From Pseudomonadota bacterium (GTDB taxonomy: Bacteria > Pseudomonadota > Alphaproteobacteria > Rhizobiales > Aestuariivirgaceae): a DNA stretch of 64,000 bases. The stretch's first letter is position 1; every line of letters starts with the position of its first letter. A program made the translations under genes and the position numbers. Below the pieces are notes generated by a model. That model saw only the letters and a program-made list of their open reading frames with translations, was not told the origin of the DNA and searched no databases. Below, in pieces: positions 1-8,645 of this stretch. The stretch covers positions 310,001 to 374,000 of the forward strand of contig JAIUNJ010000001.1 in NCBI GenBank assembly GCA_020161855.1, in the 5' to 3' direction.

Positions 1-861
1 AATGACGACGTGCCGGAACTTGGGGGCGACACGCCTCTCGAAACCTGCCTCGCTGAAACCAAACAGGCTGGATATGCTGGCACTGAACTTGGTGGAAAGT
101 TTCCACGGCAGTCTGACACACTCAAACCCATCATGGCGCGCTTTGGCCTCAAAGTCATATCAGGCTGGTATGATGGCCGTTGCGACGAAAAGGATGTCTC
201 TGCCGAAATGGATGCCATCGGCCCACATCTGCAGTTGCTCAAGGATATGGGTTGCAGCCACGTGGTCTACGCGGACACCTCTCGTGGCCGGCATGGTGCA
301 ATCTGGGGTCCGATCTCGCAGCGCCCTGCTCTTTCCGCCGACGAATGGCCTGTCTATGGCCGCAAGTTGACCGCACTGGCTGAACGCATGGCGGATTTCG
401 GTGTGCGCATGGCCTTTCATCATCACATGGGCACCATTGTCGAGACCGACGCTGAGGTCGGCTTGCTCATGAAGCACACAGGCGAGGCCGTCGGCCTCCT
501 GTACGACACGGGGCATTCCATTTTCTCCGGCGGCGATCCACTGGCCCTGATCAAGGCGCATGTGAAGCGCGTGGTCCACGTGCACTGCAAAGACTCCCGC
601 AGACCCATTCTCGACAAGGCCCGCCGCGAGGACATGAGCTTCATGGACGCCGTGATCGAAGGCATATTCACGGTGCCGGGCGATGGCTTCATCGACTATC
701 TGGCAATCTTGCGCGTGCTGGCAGAGAATAACTACTCCGGCTGGCTCGTTGTCGAAGCCGAACAGGATCCGAAAAAGGCCCACCCCCTTACCTATGCAAC
801 GATGGGCTTCAAGAACCTGTCACGCATGGCGCAGGAGGCTGGCCTCATCGTGGAGAATTGA
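1..861 (+). CDS. iolE: Myo-inosose-2 dehydratase-like TIM-barrel protein (IolE family), 5' partial
   Basis: The reading frame is open from the first base (N-D-D-V before the GTG at 10), so the N-terminus lies outside the window; the family usually has about 15 more residues. It is an AP endonuclease-2 type TIM barrel of the sugar-phosphate isomerase/epimerase superfamily. Visible family marks are ELGGDTPLE near the start, AFHHHMGT in the middle, LLYDTGH, HVHCKD and VVEAEQDP near the end, which carry the metal-binding Glu/Asp/His residues. IolE converts 2-keto-myo-inositol to a diketo product in inositol catabolism. A sugar ABC transporter and a Gfo/Idh dehydrogenase follow on the same strand, which fits polyol catabolism. 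Family is secure; the exact substrate is inferred. Confidence 0.85.
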   Translation, partial: NDDVPELGGDTPLETCLAETKQAGYAGTELGGKFPRQSDTLKPIMARFGLKVISGWYDGRCDEKDVSAEMDAIGPHLQLLKDMGCSHVVYADTSRGRHGAIWGPISQRPALSADEWPVYGRKLTALAERMADFGVRMAFHHHMGTIVETDAEVGLLMKHTGEAVGLLYDTGHSIFSGGDPLALIKAHVKRVVHVHCKDSRRPILDKARREDMSFMDAVIEGIFTVPGDGFIDYLAILRVLAENNYSGWLVVEAEQDPKKAHPLTYATMGFKNLSRMAQEAGLIVEN

Positions 862-980
862 AAGGGCATCACAACGCCCTCAAGAACCAGCGCTGCCACC
901 CATAAAATCAACCGGCAGCTGGTCTGTTTCCGCAAGAGCAGTGGAGACAGAGACACAGAAGAAGCAGAACAGGAGGAAAC

Positions 981-1928
981 ATGTTCTCATTTTCCAAGCT
1001 CATGAAGCCGCTGCTCGGCCTTGCTGCCGGGCTCGCACTCTTGTCATCCACGGCAAGCGCGGATGACACACGTGTTGTCTTTGTCACGCATGGCCAAAGT
1101 GGCGACCCCTATTGGTCCGTGGTCAAGAACGGCATGGACGATGCAGCCAAGACACTCGGCGTAAAGGCCGAATATCTGGCGCCGGAAACATTTGATATGG
1201 CCAAGATGGCGCAGATGATCGATGCCGTCGCAGCATCAAAGCCGGATGGTCTTGTGGTGTCGATTCCCGACGCGGCAGCCCTCTCCGGACCGGTCAAGAA
1301 TGCGGTTGCTGCCGGAATACCAGTGGTAGTCGTCGATTCTGGTGGCTCAAAACTCACCCATGAACTCGGTGCCCTGCTCTTCATGGGGCAGGATGAATTC
1401 GAGGCGGGCGTGATGGCCGGTGCGCGCATCAAGGCCCTTGGAATCACCAAGGCCGTCTGCGTCAATCATGAAGTGGGCAATTCCAGCCTTGATGACCGTT
1501 GTGCCGGCTTTGCCAAGGGCCTTGGCGTCGATGTGCCCGTGATGAACGGCGTCATCGATCCAACCGAGATGAAGAACCGCGTCATCGCCTACATGAATGC
1601 CAATGCCGGCATTGAGTTCGTGCTTGCTGTCGGCGCCAGTGGCGCCGAACCCATGCTGGCCGCACTGGATGAGCTTGGTCTTGCCGGCAAGGTGAAGACC
1701 GGCACCTTCGATCTCTCTCCAACGATCCTGCAGGCCACCGCCGACGGAAAGATGGAATGGGGTATCGACGCCCAGCAGTATGCCATGGGCTATGTTCCGG
1801 TCATGATGTTTGACCTGTGGAAGAAGTACAAGATCGCGCCCATCGCCGACTATCCGACGGGCCCGGGCTTTGTCACCAAGGACACTGCTCCTTCCGTCAT
1901 CGATCTTGCCAAGCTCGGCAAGCGGTAG
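981..1928 (+). CDS. Sugar ABC transporter periplasmic substrate-binding protein
   Basis: This 315-residue protein starts with a Sec signal peptide: basic start, hydrophobic core LLGLAAGLALLSS, and cleavage near TASA-DD. The mature part is a type I periplasmic binding protein (Peripla_BP_4, RbsB-like), recognised by VVFVTHGQSGDPYW at the start, DGLVVSIPD, IPVVVVDSGG and the hinge-side GTFDLSP. The ATG at 981 is preceded by a strong AGGAGG five bases upstream. It should capture a sugar or polyol in the periplasm and deliver it to the permease encoded next. The adjacent iolE-like gene suggests inositol or a relative, but ligand specificity cannot be read from the sequence. Confidence 0.88.
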   Translation: MFSFSKLMKPLLGLAAGLALLSSTASADDTRVVFVTHGQSGDPYWSVVKNGMDDAAKTLGVKAEYLAPETFDMAKMAQMIDAVAASKPDGLVVSIPDAAALSGPVKNAVAAGIPVVVVDSGGSKLTHELGALLFMGQDEFEAGVMAGARIKALGITKAVCVNHEVGNSSLDDRCAGFAKGLGVDVPVMNGVIDPTEMKNRVIAYMNANAGIEFVLAVGASGAEPMLAALDELGLAGKVKTGTFDLSPTILQATADGKMEWGIDAQQYAMGYVPVMMFDLWKKYKIAPIADYPTGPGFVTKDTAPSVIDLAKLGKR

Positions 1929-1936
1929 AAAATATC

Positions 1937-1964
1937 AGCGGCCGGCATCGCTGCGCCGGCCGCT
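1937..1964 (+). other. Intercistronic hairpin between binding-protein and permease genes
   Basis: AGCGGCCGGC (1937-1946) and GCCGGCCGCT (1955-1964) are perfect 10-bp inverted arms around an 8-base loop, just after the binding-protein stop codon. No T-run follows, so it is not a classical terminator. Such hairpins commonly protect the 3' end of the binding-protein message so that this subunit is made in excess over the permease and ATPase; that role is inferred. Confidence 0.5.
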
Positions 1965-1985
1965 GCCTTTCAGGATCTGCATTCC

Positions 1986-3083
1986 ATGACGACCGACCTC
2001 CGAGATGAACGTGTCAGAGATGTTTCGCTGGTCAAGCGCCTGCTTGGACGGCCTGAGCTCGGGGCCGCAGCCGGAACCGTTCTCGTCTTTGCGTTTTTTG
2101 CCGTGGTTGCTGGCAGCAGCGGCCTGTTCAGTGCCAAGGGCATAATCAACTTCCTCGAGGTTTCGGCTCAGCTTGGCATTCTGGCGGCGCCTGTCGCACT
2201 GCTCATGATCGCCGGCGAATTCGATCTCTCCGTAGGTTCCATGATCGGCTTTGCGGGTATCCTCATTGCCATTCCATCTGTCTTCTGGGGTTGGCCGATC
2301 TGGCTTTCGCTTCTCTTCTGCTTTGCCCTGTGCGCTGCGATCGGTGCCCTCAACGGTCTGATTGTCGTCAGAACCGGCCTTCCATCATTCATCGTGACTC
2401 TTGGCAGCCTTTTCATGCTCCGCGGACTGACGCTGGGCCTCACCCGTGGCATTTCAGGCCGCACACAGGTGTCAGGTGTTCGTGATCTTGCCATCAATGA
2501 TCCCTTGAACAGCCTGTTTTCCGGCCAAGTGTTCAGCGGACCTGTTGCCTGGTTATCCGACATTGGCGTGATTGCAAAACGTGCCGACGGCCTGCCTTCC
2601 ATTTCCGGCGTGCCCGTTTCCATCATCTGGTGGATCGGCCTTACGCTCTTCTGTACCTGGCTTCTCACGCGCACACGCTTCGGCAACTGGATTTTTGCGG
2701 CGGGCGGCGAACCAAATGCGGCGCGTAATCTTGGTGTGCCGGTAGCCCGGACAAAGATCACGCTCTTTGCCATGACTGCGCTTGCCGCAGCACTGTTCGC
2801 TGCCATCCAGGTACTGGTCACAGGCTCGGCCGACACGCTTCGCGGCACGCAGAAAGAATTTGAAGCCATCATCGCGGTAGTGATCGGCGGCACATTGCTT
2901 ACGGGCGGCTACGGCTCTGCCATTGGCGCCATGTTTGGCGCTCTCATCTTCGGCGTGGTTCAAATGGGCATCTTCTATACCGGCATCGACACGGACTGGT
3001 TCAAGCTGTTCCTGGGCGCCATGATGGTGATCGCGGTGCTCTTCAACTCCTATGTGCGAAGCCGCGCCATGCGGAGCCGCTGA
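1986..3083 (+). CDS. Sugar ABC transporter permease (RbsC-like, BPD_transp_2)
   Basis: This 365-residue, strongly hydrophobic protein has about 8-10 membrane segments. It carries family marks of RbsC/AraH-type permeases: [12 protein letters not shown] about 80 residues in, [39 protein letters not shown] and the C-terminal [13 protein letters not shown]. It forms the inner-membrane channel of the uptake system with the flanking binding protein and ATPase. Its TGA overlaps the ATG of the ATPase gene (TGATG at 3081-3085), which indicates translational coupling. The start at 1986 has a weak AGGA upstream. Family is secure; the substrate is inferred only from context. Confidence 0.88.
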   Translation: MTTDLRDERVRDVSLVKRLLGRPELGAAAGTVLVFAFFAVVAGSSGLFSAKGIINFLEVSAQLGILAAPVALLMIAGEFDLSVGSMIGFAGILIAIPSVFWGWPIWLSLLFCFALCAAIGALNGLIVVRTGLPSFIVTLGSLFMLRGLTLGLTRGISGRTQVSGVRDLAINDPLNSLFSGQVFSGPVAWLSDIGVIAKRADGLPSISGVPVSIIWWIGLTLFCTWLLTRTRFGNWIFAAGGEPNAARNLGVPVARTKITLFAMTALAAALFAAIQVLVTGSADTLRGTQKEFEAIIAVVIGGTLLTGGYGSAIGAMFGALIFGVVQMGIFYTGIDTDWFKLFLGAMMVIAVLFNSYVRSRAMRSR

Positions 3084-3880
3084 TGACAACGCCTCTCGTT
3101 GAACTGCGGGCCGTCAGCAAATACTTCGGCTCAGTGATTGCCCTCAAGGACGTGACCTTCGACCTGTTGCCCGGTGAGGTGCATTGCCTGCTGGGCGACA
3201 ATGGCGCCGGCAAGTCCACACTGATCAAAACTCTTTCTGGCGTTCACGTCCCTGATGCAGGCGAGTTGCTTGTCGGTGGCAGGCCTGCACGCTTTGCCTC
3301 CCCCAAGGACACCCTCGATGCCGGCATTGCCACGGTCTACCAGGATCTGGCACTGGTGCCCTTGATGAGCGTCGCTCGCAACTTTTTCCTTGGCCGCGAA
3401 CCGCTGAAAGGCATTTGGCCCTTCCAGCAGTTCGATATCGACCAGGCGAACCGCACGGCCTATCGCGAACTCAAGGACATGGGTATCGAACTCCGCAGTC
3501 CTGAACAGCCCGTCGGCACATTGTCTGGCGGTGAACGTCAGTGCCTTGCCATTGCGCGTGCTATTCATTTTGGCGCCAAGGTGCTCATTCTCGATGAGCC
3601 AACATCGGCGCTTGGTGTGCATCAGGCTTCCATCGTCCTGAAGCTCATCGTCCAGTCGAAGGCTCGTGGCATCGGGGTGATTTTCATCTCGCACAATGTT
3701 CACCATGCCTATGTGGTCGGCGACCGCTTCACCATTCTCAAGCGCGGCCGCAGCATGGGAACGCAAAGCAAGAAGGACATCAGCCGCGACCAACTCCTGA
3801 ATCTCATGGCGGGCGGCAAGGAGCTCGTCGATCTCGAGGCGGAAATCGCACGGCTGCAAAGGGCGAAGGCGGGAGCATAA
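3083..3880 (+). CDS. Sugar ABC transporter ATP-binding protein
   Basis: This 265-residue ATPase has a Walker A motif (GDNGAGKST), a Q-loop (VYQDLAL), the ABC signature LSGGERQ, a Walker B motif with [10 protein letters not shown], and a switch histidine in FISHNVHH. It has a single nucleotide-binding domain, unlike the fused double-domain RbsA/XylG proteins of about 500 residues, so it presumably works as a homodimer under the RbsC-like permease. It overlaps the permease gene by three bases, and the Gfo/Idh gene follows five bases after its stop, so all belong to one operon. Confidence 0.9.
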   Translation: MTTPLVELRAVSKYFGSVIALKDVTFDLLPGEVHCLLGDNGAGKSTLIKTLSGVHVPDAGELLVGGRPARFASPKDTLDAGIATVYQDLALVPLMSVARNFFLGREPLKGIWPFQQFDIDQANRTAYRELKDMGIELRSPEQPVGTLSGGERQCLAIARAIHFGAKVLILDEPTSALGVHQASIVLKLIVQSKARGIGVIFISHNVHHAYVVGDRFTILKRGRSMGTQSKKDISRDQLLNLMAGGKELVDLEAEIARLQRAKAGA

Positions 3881-3884
3881 AGAT

Positions 3885-5009
3885 ATGGAAAAGATCGGTG
3901 TCGCCCTGATTGGCACGGGCTTCATGGGCAAGTGCCACGCCATGGCCTATGGTGCGGTCAAGGCTGCCTTCGGCGACGTACCTGCGATCGAGCGCGCCGC
4001 CCTGTGCGACGTTGATGAAGCCCATGCCAGAAAATGTGCTGCAGAATTCGGCTTTGCGCGCGCCACCACCGATTGGCGTGACTTGCTGAAGGACCCTGGC
4101 ATCCAGCTGATCTCGATCACTTCGCCCAATGGCCTGCACCGGGAAATGGCGGTTGCAGCGCTTGCGGCCGGCAAGCATGTCTGGTGCGAGAAGCCAATGG
4201 CACTGACACTCGCGGATGCCGAGGCAATGACCGCTGCTGCTGCAAAGGCCAAGGGCCAGGCTACGGCCCTCGGCTATGGCTATCTGAGAAACCCGGCCCT
4301 GCAGTTTGCCCGGAAGTTGATTGCCCAAGGCGCCATCGGCGAAGTCTTTGATTTCCGTGGCAGTGTCGATGAAGACTATATGGCGGATCCTCTCATTCCC
4401 TGGTCCTGGCGGCTGACCCGGAAAGATGCTGGCCTCGGGACGCTGGGCGATCTCACAGTGCATCTTGTTTCACTCGCCCAGGAACTCATGGGCAATTTTG
4501 AAAGTCTTTGCGCCATGGTCGACGTGGTTCATGGACAACGCCCGGTGCAGGGCAGCGACAAGACTGCGGCGGTCGAGAATGACGACATCGCCCATGCCCT
4601 TGTTCGCTTCGCCTCTGGTGCACGCGGCGTCCTAACATCGAGCCGGATTGCACATGGCCGAAAGAATGGCCTCAAGATAGAGGTTCACGGCTCCAAGGGC
4701 ATGCTCTGGCTCGACAACGAGCGCATGAACGAACTCAATCTCTACGTCGCGGACGGCCCCAGAGAGGAGCGCGGATTCCGCCGCATTCTCGCTGGGCCTT
4801 ATCATCCGGCCTATGACAGGCTCTGCCCTGCGCCAGGCCATGGGCTTGGTTTCAACGAGCTGAAGGTGATCGAGCTGGCCGAGCTTCTGTATGCGGTGAC
4901 CGGCCGCCCGTCGCAGCCCGTCGACTTTGCCCGCGGTTTCAGCATCGAAAAAGTCATCCACGCTTTCGCCCGTTCAGCCGAATCCGGCACATGGACAAAG
5001 ATTGATTGA
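3885..5009 (+). CDS. Gfo/Idh/MocA family NAD(P)-dependent oxidoreductase
   Basis: This 374-residue protein has an N-terminal Rossmann fold with the nucleotide loop GTGFMGKCHA and the family CEKPMAL motif that contributes the catalytic lysine. The C-terminal alpha/beta domain includes WSWRLTRKDAGLGTLGDLTVHLV, the usual site of the second-shell Asp/His. Relatives oxidise inositols, hexoses or their derivatives at one hydroxyl. It is the last gene of the operon that begins with the iolE-like gene and ABC transporter, so it probably oxidises the imported polyol or an isomer such as scyllo- or chiro-inositol. The substrate is not determined by sequence. Confidence 0.87.
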   Translation: MEKIGVALIGTGFMGKCHAMAYGAVKAAFGDVPAIERAALCDVDEAHARKCAAEFGFARATTDWRDLLKDPGIQLISITSPNGLHREMAVAALAAGKHVWCEKPMALTLADAEAMTAAAAKAKGQATALGYGYLRNPALQFARKLIAQGAIGEVFDFRGSVDEDYMADPLIPWSWRLTRKDAGLGTLGDLTVHLVSLAQELMGNFESLCAMVDVVHGQRPVQGSDKTAAVENDDIAHALVRFASGARGVLTSSRIAHGRKNGLKIEVHGSKGMLWLDNERMNELNLYVADGPREERGFRRILAGPYHPAYDRLCPAPGHGLGFNELKVIELAELLYAVTGRPSQPVDFARGFSIEKVIHAFARSAESGTWTKID

Positions 5010-5020
5010 GACGGGCGCTA

Positions 5021-5389
5021 TCAGTGTTTGGTTGATGTGACCTTGCCCATGCGCGCCATGAGATCGTGCAAGGTGGCCCGGTCGAGAGAAGAGATCGATT
5101 GCGCCAGCCTGTTGGCAAGCTCAGTGGCCACCGGATCAAGCCCGGAGGTGTCGATCGTTACGCGCGGATGTGAAATACGAGCCAGCTTCACGAGTTCTTC
5201 CGCATCATCCCATATGATGTTGAAATAGGCGATGACCCGTTGAATCAGGTTCCATGACGGCCGACCCCGCTTGCCGTGCTCAAGGGCGGAGAGATAGGCA
5301 CTGGAAACGCCAACGGCCTCGGCCATTTCGGCAAGCGTCACCTGTTTCTTGGCGCGCAGTTCCCGCAGTCTTGCGCCAAAGGGTGTCAT
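5021..5389 (-). CDS. XRE-family helix-turn-helix transcriptional regulator
   Basis: This 122-residue protein has a Cro/C1-type helix-turn-helix in its first 70 residues: RLRELRAKKQVTLAEMAEAV, then GVSSAYLSALEHGKRG as the recognition helix region. The rest is short and helical with no obvious ligand domain. I chose the ATG at 5389 because it overlaps the TGA of the upstream smr gene (ATGA) and the HTH begins immediately; a longer frame to 5503 would add unrelated residues. It is the last gene of a minus-strand run with the Tim44-like, mltA and smr genes. Target genes are unknown. Confidence 0.85.
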   Translation of the reverse strand: MTPFGARLRELRAKKQVTLAEMAEAVGVSSAYLSALEHGKRGRPSWNLIQRVIAYFNIIWDDAEELVKLARISHPRVTIDTSGLDPVATELANRLAQSISSLDRATLHDLMARMGKVTSTKH

Positions 5390-5964
5390 GCGTCCTCGCG
5401 GGCCTGCCGCAGCCGTACATAATAGGCGCCACCACCACCGTGACGCGGATGGGCCGGCTGATAGCCGATCACATGAACGCGGAAGATATTTTCGTGAAGC
5501 CACATCGGAACTTCCCGGCGCAAGCGGCCTTCGCGCTCCGGGCTGTGGTAGGTGCTCATGCCATGCAGCGTATGGCGCGCGAAGGGCGAGGCACCTTTTC
5601 CGGTGATGACGAGAACCAGGCGCACGCCATCCCGGCGGCGCTGTTCCAGAAAATGATAAAGCTTGATCCGCGCAACTTCCAGTCCATCGCCGTGGAGATC
5701 GATACGTGCATCCGGCTCAAGCTGGCCCCGCGACAGGCGCTGCGCCAGCCTGCGGTCGAAATTGCCCAATGGCGGCGGCTCAACATGACCCCGGCGGGGT
5801 GGTACGGCCTGTATCCTTGCAGGTGCAGTTACCGGGCGCGACACGAGCTTGCTGCCTGCCGGCGTGATATCAATGGCGGCATCAACGCGGCGCAGCGGTT
5901 TTATCGTCCTGCGGACATCATCCCATAGCCCGTGATCCTGAAGGATGACCGGTTTGCGCGTCAT
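5386..5964 (-). CDS. Smr domain-containing protein (putative nicking endonuclease)
   Basis: This 192-residue protein has an extended N-terminal region rich in Pro and Arg, then a Smr domain from about residue 85. The domain shows IDLHGDGLEVARIKL, the LDLHG-type motif of Smr nucleases, followed by LVLVITGKG. The final third includes GGGGAYYVRLR. Smr domains occur in MutS2 and as small proteins with nicking endonuclease activity on DNA or RNA. Stand-alone Smr proteins beside mltA are common in alphaproteobacteria. The start overlaps the mltA stop codon by four bases. The biological substrate is unknown. Confidence 0.87.
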   Translation of the reverse strand: MTRKPVILQDHGLWDDVRRTIKPLRRVDAAIDITPAGSKLVSRPVTAPARIQAVPPRRGHVEPPPLGNFDRRLAQRLSRGQLEPDARIDLHGDGLEVARIKLYHFLEQRRRDGVRLVLVITGKGASPFARHTLHGMSTYHSPEREGRLRREVPMWLHENIFRVHVIGYQPAHPRHGGGGAYYVRLRQAREDA

Positions 5965-7082
5965 GCGGCACCCAGCTCCAGGTTACGCGCCACGGCGTGA
6001 GGCAGGAGCACCGTCATGGATCCCGGGCTCTTCATGTGCCCGGCGACAAGGGCTGCATCTTCACCCCATCCCCAGTAGAAGTCCCCACGAACAGCACCCC
6101 TGATGGCTGACCCTGTATCCTGCCCGATCATCAGGCGCGCAATGGCTTCACCCTGCGGCCGGGCCTCTTTGGGATAGGTGGTCTCGATCCAGAATGGCGT
6201 ACCAAACATCCAGATGCTGCGATCAATGGCCATGGAATGCAGTGGCGTCAGATTGACCTTTGCAGCGCCGACAGCCCCGAGCAGCTGGTCTTCAATCGCC
6301 GTTTCCTGGAAGAAGACATAGGATTTGTTAAGCCACATCAATTGGCGGGCCTCGGCCGGATGATCTGCCATCCAGGCTTTCACCGTCTGCATCGACATGG
6401 TTTCGCGGCTCAGGATTCCGCGTTCGGCCAGAACGCCGCCGATGCCTGTGTAGGGATGGCCGGTCTTTGCCGCATAGCTAAGGCGGATCGTGCTGCCGTC
6501 GGTGAGGCGGATCCGGCCATTGCCCTGAATATGCATGAAGAAGGCATCAACCCAGCTGTCCACCAAGCAGATTTCGAGGCCCCGGCCTGCAAGCGCCCCA
6601 CCTTCGATATCCTGGCGCAGCGCATAAGGCGCGGCCACGCCATTGATGCGCCGCCCATAGCGCAAGCCAAGCTGGCTTTCTTCTGCAGTGCTGAAGGCCA
6701 CCAGATCATCCGGCTTGCGATAGACCGGCACGTTAAATCCCGGTGCCTCCTGCCTGCTGCCGCTCAATTCCGGCTCAAAATAACCCGTGAACAGGCCTTC
6801 GGGGCGTTGCAGATCTTCTACCCTGCAAGGGGCGAAGTGACTTTCAAAGAACTGCCGGGCATCCATTGCCGTCTTGGCGGCCTCACAGACCGGCAGCCAA
6901 GCCTCGCGGCGGCCACCAAGCATCGCTTCCCGTCGAAAGCCCGAACCATTCTCCACAATCTCGCGCGCCGATCTTTGGAAGGCCTCAAGCGCAAGCGCAT
7001 GATCCTGATTTCGCCAGCCGGCCAGCTCTGAAAATGCTACGCGGCGTAAGATGGGCCGTGGCGCTGAAGCTGATGCGGTCAT
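5961..7082 (-). CDS. mltA: Membrane-bound lytic murein transglycosylase A family protein
   Basis: This 373-residue protein matches MltA: GLFTGYFEPELSGS in the first third, YRKPDDLV, a 3D-type C-terminal region with FWIETTYP, and IGQDTGSAIRG followed by RGDFYWG, which contains the catalytic Asp. MltA cleaves the MurNAc-GlcNAc bond of peptidoglycan and releases 1,6-anhydromuropeptides. No signal peptide or lipobox is evident at the called N-terminus (MTASASAPRPILRRV); either export depends on another route or the start is misplaced. It lies 14 bases downstream of the Tim44-like gene and overlaps smr, so the three are probably cotranscribed. Confidence 0.9.
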   Translation of the reverse strand: MTASASAPRPILRRVAFSELAGWRNQDHALALEAFQRSAREIVENGSGFRREAMLGGRREAWLPVCEAAKTAMDARQFFESHFAPCRVEDLQRPEGLFTGYFEPELSGSRQEAPGFNVPVYRKPDDLVAFSTAEESQLGLRYGRRINGVAAPYALRQDIEGGALAGRGLEICLVDSWVDAFFMHIQGNGRIRLTDGSTIRLSYAAKTGHPYTGIGGVLAERGILSRETMSMQTVKAWMADHPAEARQLMWLNKSYVFFQETAIEDQLLGAVGAAKVNLTPLHSMAIDRSIWMFGTPFWIETTYPKEARPQGEAIARLMIGQDTGSAIRGAVRGDFYWGWGEDAALVAGHMKSPGSMTVLLPHAVARNLELGAA

Positions 7083-7096
7083 CGCCTGCCCTGCCG

Positions 7097-7810
7097 CTAC
7101 TTGCCGGCTTCGCTTTCGTCTGTGGAGATCAATTTCCAGTTCGGGTCACGCTGGTTGACGTCACGCTCAAAGGTCCAGATGTCTTCGATGTCGACAATTG
7201 CCTTGTCATCGCCCTCGACAAGCTTGCCCGCCTTATCAAGCACACCGTTGATCTGCTCACTGCGAAAACGCATCACGACCTGTGCCTTGCGGCCCTCAAG
7301 CCGTGCCTGCACCAACTCTGCCGCTTTCACGCTGACAAACTGGAATACGGCCTTTTGTGCTTCCTTCTGGCGGCGGTCGATAGCAGCGGTGAAGCTCTCC
7401 AATACATCCTTTGAAAGGAGGTTCTTGAGCGAAGCCTTGTCACCAGCGGCAAAACTCTCCAGTACCATCTCATAGGCAAGCTTCGAACCATCGACGAACT
7501 GACGCGGGTCAAAACCTCCCGAAGCCTTGGCAATGGCCTCAAGGCCTGCAGCAAGCGCCGACCCCTCGGCCGCATAACCTTTCCAGACCGGCTCGCCAGT
7601 TGCCGCCGGTGGCGCAGGATCAGCACTCTCGGTCCGTTGCGGCAGCGGAATAACATTGTCGGATCCCTGCCGCTCAGTCTTGCCCGCGTAGGGGTCAACC
7701 GGCGGGCGCTCGAGACCGGTGCGTGTTCCCAGCACTGACCTCAACCGCCAGAAGACGACCACTGCAATGGCAATGAGGATGAGGTTCAGTGGATCGATGC
7801 CAGACGACAT
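7097..7810 (-). CDS. Tim44-like domain protein (TimA-type) with N-terminal membrane anchor
   Basis: This 237-residue protein has one N-terminal hydrophobic segment (LNLILIAIAVVVFWRL), a Pro/Ala-rich linker, and a C-terminal Tim44-like domain from about residue 100 (AYEMVLESFAAGD, then FVSVKAAELVQARL and DIWTFERDV). The mitochondrial homologue Tim44 tethers the import motor; the bacterial protein is inner-membrane-anchored with an uncertain role in the cell envelope. I use the ATG at 7810 because AAGGAG lies upstream and the membrane helix follows at once; a frame to 7837 has no better support. It is divergent from secB across about 245 bases and opens the mltA-smr-HTH run. Confidence 0.88.
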   Translation of the reverse strand: MSSGIDPLNLILIAIAVVVFWRLRSVLGTRTGLERPPVDPYAGKTERQGSDNVIPLPQRTESADPAPPAATGEPVWKGYAAEGSALAAGLEAIAKASGGFDPRQFVDGSKLAYEMVLESFAAGDKASLKNLLSKDVLESFTAAIDRRQKEAQKAVFQFVSVKAAELVQARLEGRKAQVVMRFRSEQINGVLDKAGKLVEGDDKAIVDIEDIWTFERDVNQRDPNWKLISTDESEAGK

Positions 7811-8054
7811 GGCGGCGAAGTTCTCCTTGCGGTGCAATATAGGTGGCGCCGTGCGACAATCCTAGTGCGTATTGCCCCAGGAAGGAACTGTCCGCCAGCC
7901 GGGTTAAGGCTTCTTCATTTTTCTTCAGGCTTGCTCCAGGCTGATGTTTCACGGCATGCGCCGGGCCTCGCCATTGCGGGGGTCCATGCTGCATGATAGC
8001 TGGACTGTCGAATCAACCGGATGGCGGCATCCGGTCCATCCAGAGAGGCATCCG

Positions 8055-8636
8055 ATGGCAAAGACGGCAAAGCCCGCCCCCAAAAAGGCGGCAGAGAAAT
8101 CTGGCAATGGCACCAGTGCAAAAGCTGAAGCGGTGCCCCAACCCGTCGCTGCACCGGCACCTGCACCGGCCAATCTTTCCGCACCGGAACCCAAGCCCGG
8201 CGCGCAGCCGTCGATGAAGATCCTCGGGCAGTATCTCAAGGACTTCAGCTTTGAGAACCCCAATGCGCCGCAGTCCCTCGGACCGCAGCAGCGCCAGCCC
8301 GACATCAATATCTCTGTCAATGTCAATGCGCGCAATCTTGCGCCCAATGATTTCGAAGTCGAACTGCATCTTGATGCCAAGGCCTCATTCGAAGGCAAGG
8401 TTCTTTTCGCCGCCGACCTCCTCTATGCGGGCATTTTCCGCTTGGAAAACTTCCCGCAGAATCTGCTACAGGCTGCCGTGTTGATCGAATGCCCGCGCAT
8501 GCTGTTTCCCTTCGCGCGGCAGATCATGGCCGATTCGACCCGCAACGGTGGCTTCCCGCCACTGATGCTTGATCCGATCGATTTTGCCGGCATGTATCAG
8601 CAGCGCATGCGTCAGCAGCCTGCCGCCAGCGTCTGA
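8055..8636 (+). CDS. secB: Protein-export chaperone SecB
   Basis: This 193-residue SecB keeps unfolded preproteins export-competent and hands them to SecA. The core begins near residue 55 with ILGQYLKDFSFENPNAP and includes DINISVNVNAR, FEVELHLDA, PRMLFPFAR and a DPIDFAGMY end. The first 50 or so residues form a Lys/Ala/Pro-rich extension absent from E. coli SecB (about 155 residues). I chose the ATG at 8055; the frame stays open upstream but those residues do not look like protein. It is the only plus-strand gene between 5021 and 11357, and converges on dnaQ with nine bases between. Confidence 0.93.
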   Translation: MAKTAKPAPKKAAEKSGNGTSAKAEAVPQPVAAPAPAPANLSAPEPKPGAQPSMKILGQYLKDFSFENPNAPQSLGPQQRQPDINISVNVNARNLAPNDFEVELHLDAKASFEGKVLFAADLLYAGIFRLENFPQNLLQAAVLIECPRMLFPFARQIMADSTRNGGFPPLMLDPIDFAGMYQQRMRQQPAASV

Positions 8637-8645
8637 TCCCGCAAC

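Noticed and set aside
7944-7960. TGTTTCACG before secB
   Set aside because: Only the left half of parS matches; the right half reads GCATGCG.
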